Source: an uncultured Lachnospiraceae bacterium
GTDB lineage: Bacteria > Bacillota > Clostridia > Lachnospirales > Lachnospiraceae
Reading direction: 5' to 3'
NCBI GenBank assembly: GCA_947630025.1
Contig: CANRFZ010000001.1
Location: 150,192 to 214,191 of the forward strand
Length of the DNA stretch: 64,000 nucleotides
The notes beneath the pieces are model-generated. The model searched no databases. It was not told where the DNA came from and worked only from the letters and a program-made list of their open reading frames with translations. The position numbers and the translations under genes were made by a program. Positions 8,274 to 17,027 of the stretch are shown piece after piece. Numbering within the stretch: position 1 is the stretch's first letter; every line of letters begins with the position of its first letter.

Positions 8274-9883
8274 TTCTTTCCTCCTATAAAATTTCCGATA
8301 TTGTCAACGTGCACATCCGGTTCCAAGAAAATCGGATTTTGTAAGATCCGGACGAAATCTTCATGATGTACGTTTCTTGCGTCATAGACATCCATTTGTA
8401 TAAATTCGTCGGAAGGAATATGCCCCCAGCTATTCAGCTTCATGAAATGGATAAAATCGGCATGAATGCTTCTTCCGTATTGGACAAAATCTGCCATCTC
8501 CCTATAGTTATCCGCCTGAATGACAAACGAAACGGACAACCGCTTCAGTTTATTCTGCAGACGCAGCCTGCTGGCAAATTCCATGTTTTTTCTCAGCTTA
8601 TCCAGATCCCCGCCGCGCAGCTTCCTGTAGGTGTCGGGATTGACCGCGTCCATCGAAACCTCCAGCGATATTTTTTCATACCGGTTTTCCAGATAACTCC
8701 AATTGTCCGGGTTAAACAACATTCCGTTCGATATGAGCGCGATCTCGTCACTTTCGTAGCAGTTGAAAATAATGTCCCGGTAATACGGGCTGAAAAAGAG
8801 TTCTCCGTTTCCGATTCTCATATTGCCGGGCTTACGGAGGCACATCCGTTTGACTTCTTCATGTATCATCTCCACAAGCGCAGGATCGTCCTCCGGCTTT
8901 GTGATCCTGTGGTCACGGCACGACGGACACGCAAGGTTACAGCTTCTGTCGTACCCAAGCTGCACGTTAAAATCCTTGATTTCCCGAAGGCTGATTTTGG
9001 CCCTCGGATTCTTTTTGATCTCCTCGTCCTGTTCCAGACAATACTGTCTCTCGCGGAACATATAGCACATATCGCCGCAGAAACTGTATGTCCTGTTGTT
9101 GACGGACAGACAGATCAACTGGGCTTGGACGCCCCGCAGGATTTCCTCTACGCTTGTATACAAGGAATTGCCCATGGACAATCCCACCGAGGAGCAGCAG
9201 GCCATGATATTGCCATGGGCCTTAATGCTTAACGCCTTTGTGGTATAATCGCATGGAATCGTGTATTTGGGCGCGTCCCGCAGAGTCTTGTTCAAATACC
9301 ATGAGGTCGGATGTCTGGGGATGCGCGGATTATAAAAATGAAAATCCCTGCCAAATTCCAATCCGGCGTCCTGAAATTTTTGTTTCCTGTCCGGACTGAC
9401 ACCATCCGCAATAATGACAAAAGCGTCCTGCAGCGCGCCGATTTGATCCGGCGGTATCGCGGCGAATCCGTAATCATTCTCCGTCTGTCCGTCCGCTATC
9501 ACATAATCGATCTTTAAATGCGGATTGCGCTGCATCATACGGAATACCTTCTCCTGGCTCCCATAGACGCAGACGGTTCTGTCGGGAAACAGCTTGTCGA
9601 TATAAAAAGTTTCCAGTTCATCTATCATCTCGTAGAGATCATCCAGCGTAAGCGCCGTCGTGCGGCACTTCTGCAGGATCTCCCGGTCAAAATGTTCTCT
9701 CTCCTCGCCGGCCAGAACATAATCGCAGCCCTCTATGGCGCTTACTTCTCTGTCGGTAATTTCCTCTGCGGTCAAGACCTGCGCAAAATGCAGCTCGCAA
9801 AAAAATTCCTGCAAATCCGCACAGATCTTCTCACTGCCGACCAGCCCGATTCGTTTTCCCAGCAAATCCCGATAAACCGTCAT
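8270..9883 (-). CDS. Radical SAM protein with N-terminal Rossmann and SPASM-like regions
   Basis: The radical SAM cluster motif is CNLACPSC (C315, C319, C322), late in a 537-residue protein. Ahead of it are a PglD-like Rossmann module (residues 100-165, RTVCVYGSQEKVFRM) and a cysteine-rich stretch (about 210-285, including C229, C230, C269, C273, C282) that resembles a SPASM/twitch auxiliary-cluster domain placed before instead of after the core. Gene overlaps link it to the epimerase (upstream) and FkbM (downstream) genes. Radical SAM enzymes in glycan operons perform epimerisation, dehydration or similar steps; the exact reaction here is unknown. Confidence 0.75.
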   Translation of the reverse strand: MTVYRDLLGKRIGLVGSEKICADLQEFFCELHFAQVLTAEEITDREVSAIEGCDYVLAGEEREHFDREILQKCRTTALTLDDLYEMIDELETFYIDKLFPDRTVCVYGSQEKVFRMMQRNPHLKIDYVIADGQTENDYGFAAIPPDQIGALQDAFVIIADGVSPDRKQKFQDAGLEFGRDFHFYNPRIPRHPTSWYLNKTLRDAPKYTIPCDYTTKALSIKAHGNIMACCSSVGLSMGNSLYTSVEEILRGVQAQLICLSVNNRTYSFCGDMCYMFRERQYCLEQDEEIKKNPRAKISLREIKDFNVQLGYDRSCNLACPSCRDHRITKPEDDPALVEMIHEEVKRMCLRKPGNMRIGNGELFFSPYYRDIIFNCYESDEIALISNGMLFNPDNWSYLENRYEKISLEVSMDAVNPDTYRKLRGGDLDKLRKNMEFASRLRLQNKLKRLSVSFVIQADNYREMADFVQYGRSIHADFIHFMKLNSWGHIPSDEFIQMDVYDARNVHHEDFVRILQNPIFLEPDVHVDNIGNFIGGKK

Positions 9884-10938
9884 GATTTCACCTTTATCCC
9901 ATAATATTCCATCATTCTGGAGGAACCCTCCGAAACAGAGTACCGGCGCTTCCAGCCGAGTGTCCTCAGCTTGGAAGAATCGCCTGTCACAACGGACAAC
10001 GCCCCTGTCACTTCGATCGTATTCCTCTGTGTATCGTCAAAAACCACTTCTATGTTCCGATCCGCGGTATTGGCGGCCATCAGATCCGCGAGCTCTTTTA
10101 CGGACGCTTCGCCGTCTTCGGAAACGATATTGTACGCTTCTCCCGGCTTGCCTTTCAGCATCACATACAACATCGCCTTGACCGCATCCGTGATATACAG
10201 AAATGTCCTTACCGCGGTGCCGTCGCTTTTTAAGACGATTTTTCCCTTTTCGATGATCTGGGAAATAAAGTCAATGTGAAGCCTTCCGTCGTCTAATGCC
10301 GGGCCGGGCCCGATGATCTGAAACGGCCTCACGATAAAAACCGGAAGTCCGTATTTGGCCTGATATGTCCTGCACAGTGTCTCCGCCGCCCTTTTGCCGC
10401 AGGAATACGCATTTCTGACATCCAGCGGGTCCAGATGGCCGGACATATTCTCTCGCAGGCGGTCGGCATTTTCCATCCTGCCATACACATCGACACTGCT
10501 CAGGAACAGAAAATATTCGCACGGATTTTTCCTCGCCAGCTCCAGCATATTTTCCGCGCCTTTCACATTCGCCAGAAAAGTGTTGACCGGATCTTCATGC
10601 CTCTTTTTTATGCCGGCGGGACTTGCGGCGTGGATCAGAATGTGAACTTCCTCCGATACGGCGATCGGCTCGCGCACATCCTGAATCACCAGCCGGAAAT
10701 CGTCTCTGTCGAGATATTCCGAGAATCGCTTCTCAGCTCTCTCCCGGTTCCTGCACAGTGCCAAAACGCGGATTTTGGCATCTTTGTATTGATTCAGCGC
10801 CAGAAACATATGCACAAAATACGCCGGCACATAGCCGTTCGCGCCGGAGATCAGAACCGTTTTCCCATACAATCTGTCGAACGGCAGATCCTCCTCAATG
10901 ATATCAAGGGCATCCTCACTGATGATTCTGTTCATCAT
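9880..10938 (-). CDS. NAD-dependent epimerase/dehydratase family protein
   Basis: Extended short-chain dehydrogenase fold: TVLISGANGYVPAYF is the dinucleotide-binding turn (the usual third Gly is Pro), FLFLSSVDVYG is the catalytic Ser strand and NAYSCGKRAAE carries YxxxK. VRPFQIIGPG and the RTFLYITDAVKAM segment match UDP-glucuronate decarboxylase or GDP-sugar epimerase relatives. Length (352) is normal. It overlaps the cytidylyltransferase gene by 23 nt. Likely makes an activated sugar for the glycan; substrate not determinable. Confidence 0.8.
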   Translation of the reverse strand: MMNRIISEDALDIIEEDLPFDRLYGKTVLISGANGYVPAYFVHMFLALNQYKDAKIRVLALCRNRERAEKRFSEYLDRDDFRLVIQDVREPIAVSEEVHILIHAASPAGIKKRHEDPVNTFLANVKGAENMLELARKNPCEYFLFLSSVDVYGRMENADRLRENMSGHLDPLDVRNAYSCGKRAAETLCRTYQAKYGLPVFIVRPFQIIGPGPALDDGRLHIDFISQIIEKGKIVLKSDGTAVRTFLYITDAVKAMLYVMLKGKPGEAYNIVSEDGEASVKELADLMAANTADRNIEVVFDDTQRNTIEVTGALSVVTGDSSKLRTLGWKRRYSVSEGSSRMMEYYGIKVKS

Positions 10939-11653
10939 ACTTCCTTTCCTGTTCCAAAAAAAGCGGGTGGAGGCTCTCGGCGATTGCCAGATCTTCCGGG
11001 TAGGTTACTTTGATGCAGAAGCGGTCTCCCATCACCATATAACATTCCACCCCGATATTGAGTACCAGCTCGCTGTCTTCGGTGACATCTGTTTTACTGT
11101 ATTCTTCATCCTCCATATACATTTTGTGGCCCAGCATCAGAACTCCGTATCTGAAAACCTGCGGGCCCTGTTGTATGTATAGTTTCTTCTTCTGTAACGT
11201 TCTGTTTACCTTTTTTCCGTCATTACTGAAAGTGATGGCGTCCGTCGCCTTCACGACCGTAATCGTCGCATCATACTCTTTGATCTTTTCATAGTGGCTA
11301 TTGATCGTCCTCTGGGAGACAAAAGGACACACCGAAGTCATAATCATAACGGTGTCTCTCGCTTTGGCGGGAAGCGCCAGCAGACCGTTGTATACGGACT
11401 GCTGCCTTTCTTTCCCCGGCCTTGCAAAATATTTTACTTTCGTGATGCCATATTTTTTGATCCAGTCTTTTACGTTTTTTTCTTCCGTCTCCGCCGTCAC
11501 AACGCATATTTCATCTATATTTTTATTTTTTTCCGCCGTCCGCAGGGAATAGACAATCATCGGCACTCCGGTTAATTCCACAAATTGTTTTGCAATCTTG
11601 CCGTTGCCAAAACGCTGCCCCTTGCCTCCGGCCAGAACCACCGCATAATTCAT
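10916..11653 (-). CDS. IspD/TarI-family cytidylyltransferase
   Basis: NTP-binding loop AVVLAGGKGQRFG at the N-terminus, then KQF, QQGPQVFRYGVL and the DVTEDSELV block, all characteristic of the IspD/TarI family. The operon (LicD, CDP-glycerol-type transferase) argues for a CDP-polyol product, as with TarI making CDP-ribitol, rather than isoprenoid synthesis. The usual H-D-x-x-R-P loop reads M-T-S-V-C-P here, so a substrate-contacting Arg is replaced by Cys. RBS AGGGG is 7 nt before the ATG. Confidence 0.75.
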   Translation of the reverse strand: MNYAVVLAGGKGQRFGNGKIAKQFVELTGVPMIVYSLRTAEKNKNIDEICVVTAETEEKNVKDWIKKYGITKVKYFARPGKERQQSVYNGLLALPAKARDTVMIMTSVCPFVSQRTINSHYEKIKEYDATITVVKATDAITFSNDGKKVNRTLQKKKLYIQQGPQVFRYGVLMLGHKMYMEDEEYSKTDVTEDSELVLNIGVECYMVMGDRFCIKVTYPEDLAIAESLHPLFLEQERKYDEQNHQ

Positions 11654-11677
11654 ACGCTTGCCCCTAATCTGTCACGC

Positions 11678-12637
11678 TCATGTTCCCTCATTCAGCCAGC
11701 CGAGAAAATCAAAATAGTTTTCGATGGCGTCCTTTGCAAAAAAGATCGCGCTGCCTGTGGAAACCAGCATATTTTCCTTTCCGTCGTTTGTATAAAAGCA
11801 GACCTTTTCCCGATCCATAACAAGCAGATGCTTTTCTTTCAGACCGCTGAATTCACGTATCATATCGTTAGAAAGCGGCATCACCCTGTCCGTCAGCACA
11901 AAGACCAGATTGTCCCACTGAATATTGCTTTTCAGCAGGTTCCACTTCCCCGGAATGACGGAAGCGTCTTCCTCATGGGGAAAATAAACGGTAATATCCT
12001 CCAACTGATAGGTGATGGCGCCGTTTCTGCCCGCCGCGTCATAAAGCGCTTTCGCATAACCCGGCTTCGTCAGTTCCGCCGACAGATAGCGGCGGGGCGA
12101 TCTGCATATTTTCATAAAATCACCCGGACTGATCCCGGTGTTGATGGTCGGGGAGAGTAACGGCATATCCAGCCAGTTATACATTCTGCCAGCGTTACAG
12201 TTATTGGAGAGGATCGTCGGCATCGTCCCTGCCTTCAACAGTTTTCTCCGAAAATAACCCAGCAGGACGTTGATGTCGTATTCCTGCCTGCCGGTCGTGA
12301 TACGCGGGTACACGGGAACAAGACAGAGCACGTTCAGCCGGTACTTTCCGTCCAGTTCCAAGAGGTCATACAAGATGCTTTGATAGCATTTGGGCGTAAC
12401 GACCACCCGCAGGCTTTCCTCTTGATATTCCTTTATTTTTTCAGGTTTCCACACGAAATGTCCGTTATAGGAAAGTCCGTCAAACTTGATATCTCTGTCA
12501 AAAAAGCCGTCAAACGCCATCGAAAGGCGGTTCATATAATCACTGATCCAGTATCCGGCGTTGCCCGCGCCATACAGAAACAACCGCCCCGTTTTGTTTT
12601 CAAAGAAATCCTTGGTGTTATGCGTAATGGAAATCAT
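11678..12637 (-). CDS. DUF1919-like protein with N-terminal Rossmann module
   Basis: Residues 15-75 (RLFLYGAGNAGYWISDYM, then FFDRDIKFDGLSYNGH) are a PglD-like nucleotide-binding module. From about residue 135 the sequence TILSNNCNAGRMYNWLDMPL, SPTINTGISPGDFMKI and RYLSAEL follows the pattern of DUF1919, a family found in exopolysaccharide and capsule clusters whose chemistry is not known. No signal peptide or membrane segment is visible. AGGAG is 10 nt before the ATG. The operon position suggests a cytoplasmic enzyme or accessory factor in glycan assembly. Confidence 0.65.
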   Translation of the reverse strand: MISITHNTKDFFENKTGRLFLYGAGNAGYWISDYMNRLSMAFDGFFDRDIKFDGLSYNGHFVWKPEKIKEYQEESLRVVVTPKCYQSILYDLLELDGKYRLNVLCLVPVYPRITTGRQEYDINVLLGYFRRKLLKAGTMPTILSNNCNAGRMYNWLDMPLLSPTINTGISPGDFMKICRSPRRYLSAELTKPGYAKALYDAAGRNGAITYQLEDITVYFPHEEDASVIPGKWNLLKSNIQWDNLVFVLTDRVMPLSNDMIREFSGLKEKHLLVMDREKVCFYTNDGKENMLVSTGSAIFFAKDAIENYFDFLGWLNEGT

Positions 12638-12664
12638 GGCATCCCTGCTCCTTCTGCATGAAAC

Positions 12665-12892
12665 TCACGCTTCTTTCAGCCGCTTGATAAAATTTTCGAT
12701 TGCCGTCAGGCTGTCAAACTCCTCCGGCGTGATGGCCTCCAGCGGAATTTTTATTTCCAATTTCTGTTCCAGCGCGCGGACGAGATACAAAAGGTCAAAG
12801 GAACTGATCCATCCGCCTGTAACCAGATGCTCCGTATCGTCAAACTGATCGCCCTTGACACTTTTTAACGCCTCGATAATTTTCTCTCTCAT
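12665..12892 (-). CDS. Acyl/peptidyl carrier protein
   Basis: A 75-residue four-helix carrier protein. WISSFDLLYLV at residues 28-38 is the phosphopantetheine site; Ser31 takes the place of the Ser in the usual D-S-L, with Asp replaced by Ser. The gene overlaps the adenylation gene by 4 nt (ATGA), so both are made together. It probably receives the activated acyl or amino acid from that enzyme, as DltC does from DltA. Confidence 0.8.
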   Translation of the reverse strand: MREKIIEALKSVKGDQFDDTEHLVTGGWISSFDLLYLVRALEQKLEIKIPLEAITPEEFDSLTAIENFIKRLKEA

Positions 12893-14418
12893 ACCGTTTC
12901 CTCATGCAGCTTTTTCAGCCCGATCCTGTCTACTTTTCCGTTCCGGTTGTGACCGATCCGGTCTACCCTCCGAATGCGGTCCGGCAGCATATAATGCGGC
13001 AATAGCTGCCTGCACCGGTCCATGACCGTCTTTTCCTGCGCTTCTCCCGCATAGAACAGAAGAATCATCTCCCGGTCATAGATGCAGCCGCATTCCGCGA
13101 CGCCCGGAATTTCCAACACTTTCCGCTCTATCCCCTCCAGCTCGATTCTGTAGCCGCGGCGGTTCACCACCCAGTCGTTCCGGCCTGCATAGAGCAGATC
13201 GCCGTTTTGGTCGTAGCAGGCGAGATCGCCGGTTTTCACCCAGATATCCCGATAATCATGATGTAACGGATTCTGCACAAACGTTTTTTCCGACAAGTCC
13301 GCCTTCTTTAAATATCCCGCCGCGTTGGAGCCGCTTTTCACATAGACTTCTCCCGTGCCGTCCTTCGGTTTCGTGATGCGGTCTCCGTCTTCGGACAATA
13401 CAAGTATTTCCTGATGCACAAACGCCTTGCCGATCGGAATCGTGTCGGCTTCCAAGAGCCGTTCCGAGGATAACTGATGCCATGTCATCATCCCGCACTC
13501 CGACGAGCCGTATACATTGATGTACTTCGTTTTCGGCCATGCGCTGATCCAGTTTTTTAACACTTTTAAGTCCGCCGCCTCGCCGCCAAACGCAATTTTT
13601 TCCAACTGCGGCAGCTCCATTTCTTCCAGAGCGCCCGCCGCGTCCAGATACTTTAATAACGCCATGGGCGTGACCATAACATTGATCTGCGACAGGAATC
13701 GCATAAGTTTTGCCGGATTCATGATTTCCTGCTGGTTCAGAAGGAAACCGGTTCCCCTGCCCTTTACAACGCCCATGACATCCGCCAGAAAAGCGACGCT
13801 GCTGGAGGAGAATACGACGCCCCGCCTTTGTTCCGGCATATCATACCCAAAGACGGAAGTGATATTTTCCAGCATTTCCTTATTGGAAAAATAGGTTCTG
13901 ACAACTCCCTTGGGCGTTCCTGTCGAACCCGAGGTATAGAGCACGCAGAAGACATCCCAGTCCATGGCGTCCTTTACCGTTAAGAGAGGATCTGGCCGTA
14001 CCCCCCCCCACGCGCCGGATACGATTTCTTCATACCGGCTTACCGGTTCCTGTTCCAGAAACGCATACGCCTCATCCGTAATCACAACGCAGGCCGCGAA
14101 ATCCGCCAGCGCATCCCGCATAAAATCTCCTGCTGTCAGATCGGGAGAAAGCGCCGTGTAATAATTCCCGCTATATAGCACGCCGTAGATAGCCGCCATC
14201 ATCCGACAGGACTTCTGCATCACCAGCGCAACCGGCTTTCTGTAGAGTCCCTTGGACGCGAGGAAACCGCCTATGGCAGCCGCTTCGCGCTGCAGCCTCC
14301 TGTAGTCCATGCTCTCATGCGCATCCGCAAACGCAATCTTGTCCGGGCATTCCTCCGCCGCCATCGTAAGATATTCCGTAAAATTCGCATTCATCTGACT
14401 TATCTCCTGCATAACCAT
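12889..14418 (-). CDS. AMP-binding adenylation enzyme (DltA/NRPS A-domain-like)
   Basis: P-loop YTSGSTGTPKG at residues 161-171, INVYGSSECGM as the A5 region, KTGDLACYDQNGDLLYAGRND as A7-A8 and NRNGKVDR near the end as A10. The length (509) fits DltA or stand-alone adenylation domains. With the carrier protein it forms an activation and carrier pair, but no DltB-like membrane acyltransferase is in the operon. Codons 137-140 (W-G-G-V) contain a run of nine G (14001-14009); a length change would cut the protein before the active site. Two ATGs (14418 and 14412) are possible; spacing from GGAGG does not decide between them. Confidence 0.8.
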   Translation of the reverse strand: MVMQEISQMNANFTEYLTMAAEECPDKIAFADAHESMDYRRLQREAAAIGGFLASKGLYRKPVALVMQKSCRMMAAIYGVLYSGNYYTALSPDLTAGDFMRDALADFAACVVITDEAYAFLEQEPVSRYEEIVSGAWGGVRPDPLLTVKDAMDWDVFCVLYTSGSTGTPKGVVRTYFSNKEMLENITSVFGYDMPEQRRGVVFSSSSVAFLADVMGVVKGRGTGFLLNQQEIMNPAKLMRFLSQINVMVTPMALLKYLDAAGALEEMELPQLEKIAFGGEAADLKVLKNWISAWPKTKYINVYGSSECGMMTWHQLSSERLLEADTIPIGKAFVHQEILVLSEDGDRITKPKDGTGEVYVKSGSNAAGYLKKADLSEKTFVQNPLHHDYRDIWVKTGDLACYDQNGDLLYAGRNDWVVNRRGYRIELEGIERKVLEIPGVAECGCIYDREMILLFYAGEAQEKTVMDRCRQLLPHYMLPDRIRRVDRIGHNRNGKVDRIGLKKLHEETV

Positions 14419-14439
14419 TCTTCCTCCGGAGCGCTTCTC

Positions 14440-17007
14440 TCAGTGACGGCAGCTTACGCAGTAATCGAGGAAACTCTGCAGCGGACAGTGTTTTTCATGA
14501 ATATAGCCCTTCTTTTGTTCCAGCAGATCGCCTGTTACCCGTCTCCTCCGCTGCCTCCGATATTCGTCAGAAATATGGACGATCCGCTCTTTTACCTCTC
14601 CCGCGGGCAGCTCCATCTCCAAAAAGCTCTGTCCGGCCTTGCTGTAAATACATAAGGTATTCCCTGCGATCTCCGCAAAAAATGTCTTCACCTGCTGACT
14701 GTCCGCACCCGCTAGGCGGGCGGACAATTCCTCCAGGGCTGTCATCTCGGACAGGTTTTCGTCCAATACGACAACCTTGTCTGCGGTTCCCGGCAGCAGA
14801 TAGCATCTGCCGTCCTTCTCTAAAAGGAACCGGAACGAAAGACCGCTATGGAACCGTAATGCTTCCGGATAATCTGCAAACTGCCCTGCCGCGCCTGTCT
14901 CCATATCATAACGCATCACCGGAAGCGGATAACCCTCCGTCACCATCGGCAGCAGCCACAAATCTTTGCCCCGGCAGCACATATCGGCAAACCCATAAGC
15001 GTGATCGCTGATCCGGATCGACTCGACGGTCAGGCTCACGCGGTCTATCGCCAGCACCCTGCTGCTGCCCACTACCGAAATAAGCAGTTTTCCTTCCCGG
15101 AGGATTCCTTTCTGGAAAAACTGGATCTCCGGCGTCACATCCGGGTTCGGGTTTCTTTGGACGCCCTGCAGATCAAAAAGGTATCTGCTGCACTCCTGTC
15201 TCAGCCGCGCCGACGCAAAAAGGTTGACCGCCCTGACTTCTTTGGTCCGCAGATCCAGTCTGACCAGATAGGTGCACCAGTCGCCGATCAGGAACGCATA
15301 GTCTTCGTCGATCACAATATCGCCGAATTTTCCTCTCTCCGTCCGGCCCTCCCACCAGTCCACATCCGGCAGCGGAATATATTCCTCGGTTTTCGTGCCG
15401 ATATGGTAAATCAGAATGGAATCGTACCGGCAGGGCGAAAAAATCAGATCGTCGCCGGAAACCCCCACTTTGGTAAAAAACGAATCTTTGCTTCCCGTTC
15501 TCCGGCCCAGGCCCTCGCTGCACTTTAGCGGAACATTCTCCGCAGTCTCCGCTCCGTCCCGGATAAAGAAAAGTCCGTTATAATTCGTGTCCCAGAACCA
15601 CATACCCCCGCCGTGCCGCACCCAGTTGAAAAATACGGGCCTGACTGCCTGCTCTCTGCCTGATGCTTCTATCTCCTGCAGCATCATGGGTTTTCCCGTC
15701 AGTCCATACATCTGCACTACGCTGCTGGGATCGCCGTAATAGGCGTCGCTTGCTATAATCGCCCTGTCAATGTCCGCCGTATCGTCATAGATTCCCCAGC
15801 CCTCCGCCAGATATTTGTCGCGGACGGATTTGTATGCCTCCCAGAGCCGGGGCCGCATACTCGTCAGGGTGCTTTCGATCAGCGGGTGTGGCCTCCATAG
15901 CAGCGCGATCTCGTCTTGGTTCTCCTTACAGATCGCAAAGACGGATTCCATCTTGGCAATCATTTTTTCGTTGTGCCGGAGCAGGGCGCTGATGCTGTTG
16001 TTATAAAAGACAATCTTTTTCGGCGTGCCGTCCGGCTTGTAGATGATCCGCCGCCACTCTGCGGGGATTTCCACATCCTCCCGCCTAGTGTGCGCCACCT
16101 TGTCCAATTTCGGGGAACCCGTTCCCTCGATTTTGTTCTCCCAGTATTGTTTCGCGGCGCCGTTTTGGTTTTCCGTCACTTCCATCAGCGCCTTGACATA
16201 GACTTTCTTCATCGCCTCGGACTGTACGATAACCCTGTCCGCATGGAGTACCGCGGGCACGGTGCAGAGATGGCTGAGGTTTTTTACCTCATCCGCATTG
16301 TCCGGGTCCGGCTCCCGAAGCACGAAATACGGAATGTAAACGAGGCAGTCCGTAAATTGCTTTAACCGGTCGGAATAAAAAAGCGGGTCTACGCTGGTGA
16401 TAAAGTTGCAGGCGTCGTAGCCGTTGTGGATATAGATCTCATCCGGCCTGCGCTCCTCCAAGTCGTACGCATCATATTTTGTGATCGGAACGTAGGACGG
16501 GTACTGATCTCCCTCGTAGTGCATCTTGCGGAAGCTGCCGTCCGGGTTCTTGTCGTAATAGGGGATCGGTATGACATACGCATCCGTGTTTTCATCCGCA
16601 TCCGCCGCTCTCCAGACGCTTTCCAGCGAATCCCACATACTCGCCTTATAGGGCAGGAACACCACTTCTTTTCTGTCCTCAGGCAGGTCGTAGGTGATGC
16701 CGTGCCGGAACAGGCTCAACTGCTTCTGTATTTTCTTGGCGATCTTGCGGCACCGCACCTCATCCGGAACCGCCTCGCTCATCTGGTAGACGTTCTCACA
16801 GTAATCCTCTAAGAGCCTCACCAGACCGGCATATTTCTCATCCAGACTCTCCAGGTACGTGCCCATCAGGATTGCGGACTCTTGGCACGAGGCGAGAGCC
16901 TCCGACACGCCGCCGGGATTGGCCCTGACCGACTTGACGATCGTGTCGTTTGCCTTGATCAGCGTGGATACGCTTTCCAGCAGTTCCTTCTTTTTGTAAC
17001 GCTTCAA
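14440..17007 (-). CDS. CDP-glycerol glycerophosphotransferase-like protein fused to a beta-rich domain
   Basis: Residues 100-440 resemble the teichoic-acid polymerase (TagB/TagF) fold: EVVFLPYKASMWDSLESVW, YVIPIPYYD, VFYNNSISALLRHNEKM and LLWRPHPLIEST (the HP motif), then YGDPSSVVQMYGLTGKPMML. The first 90 residues are helical. Residues 450-830 are repeated beta-strand units (for example YLVRLDLRTKEVRAV and YPLPVMRYDMETG) that look like a beta-propeller, which is not part of normal TagF proteins. The start codon is TTG with GAGGTG 7 nt ahead. It is the first gene of the glycan operon and begins right after the hairpin-rich region 3' of the dead TnpB. Confidence 0.65.
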   Translation of the reverse strand: MKRYKKKELLESVSTLIKANDTIVKSVRANPGGVSEALASCQESAILMGTYLESLDEKYAGLVRLLEDYCENVYQMSEAVPDEVRCRKIAKKIQKQLSLFRHGITYDLPEDRKEVVFLPYKASMWDSLESVWRAADADENTDAYVIPIPYYDKNPDGSFRKMHYEGDQYPSYVPITKYDAYDLEERRPDEIYIHNGYDACNFITSVDPLFYSDRLKQFTDCLVYIPYFVLREPDPDNADEVKNLSHLCTVPAVLHADRVIVQSEAMKKVYVKALMEVTENQNGAAKQYWENKIEGTGSPKLDKVAHTRREDVEIPAEWRRIIYKPDGTPKKIVFYNNSISALLRHNEKMIAKMESVFAICKENQDEIALLWRPHPLIESTLTSMRPRLWEAYKSVRDKYLAEGWGIYDDTADIDRAIIASDAYYGDPSSVVQMYGLTGKPMMLQEIEASGREQAVRPVFFNWVRHGGGMWFWDTNYNGLFFIRDGAETAENVPLKCSEGLGRRTGSKDSFFTKVGVSGDDLIFSPCRYDSILIYHIGTKTEEYIPLPDVDWWEGRTERGKFGDIVIDEDYAFLIGDWCTYLVRLDLRTKEVRAVNLFASARLRQECSRYLFDLQGVQRNPNPDVTPEIQFFQKGILREGKLLISVVGSSRVLAIDRVSLTVESIRISDHAYGFADMCCRGKDLWLLPMVTEGYPLPVMRYDMETGAAGQFADYPEALRFHSGLSFRFLLEKDGRCYLLPGTADKVVVLDENLSEMTALEELSARLAGADSQQVKTFFAEIAGNTLCIYSKAGQSFLEMELPAGEVKERIVHISDEYRRQRRRRVTGDLLEQKKGYIHEKHCPLQSFLDYCVSCRH

Positions 17008-17027
17008 CGCTCCACACCTCTTTTTCC

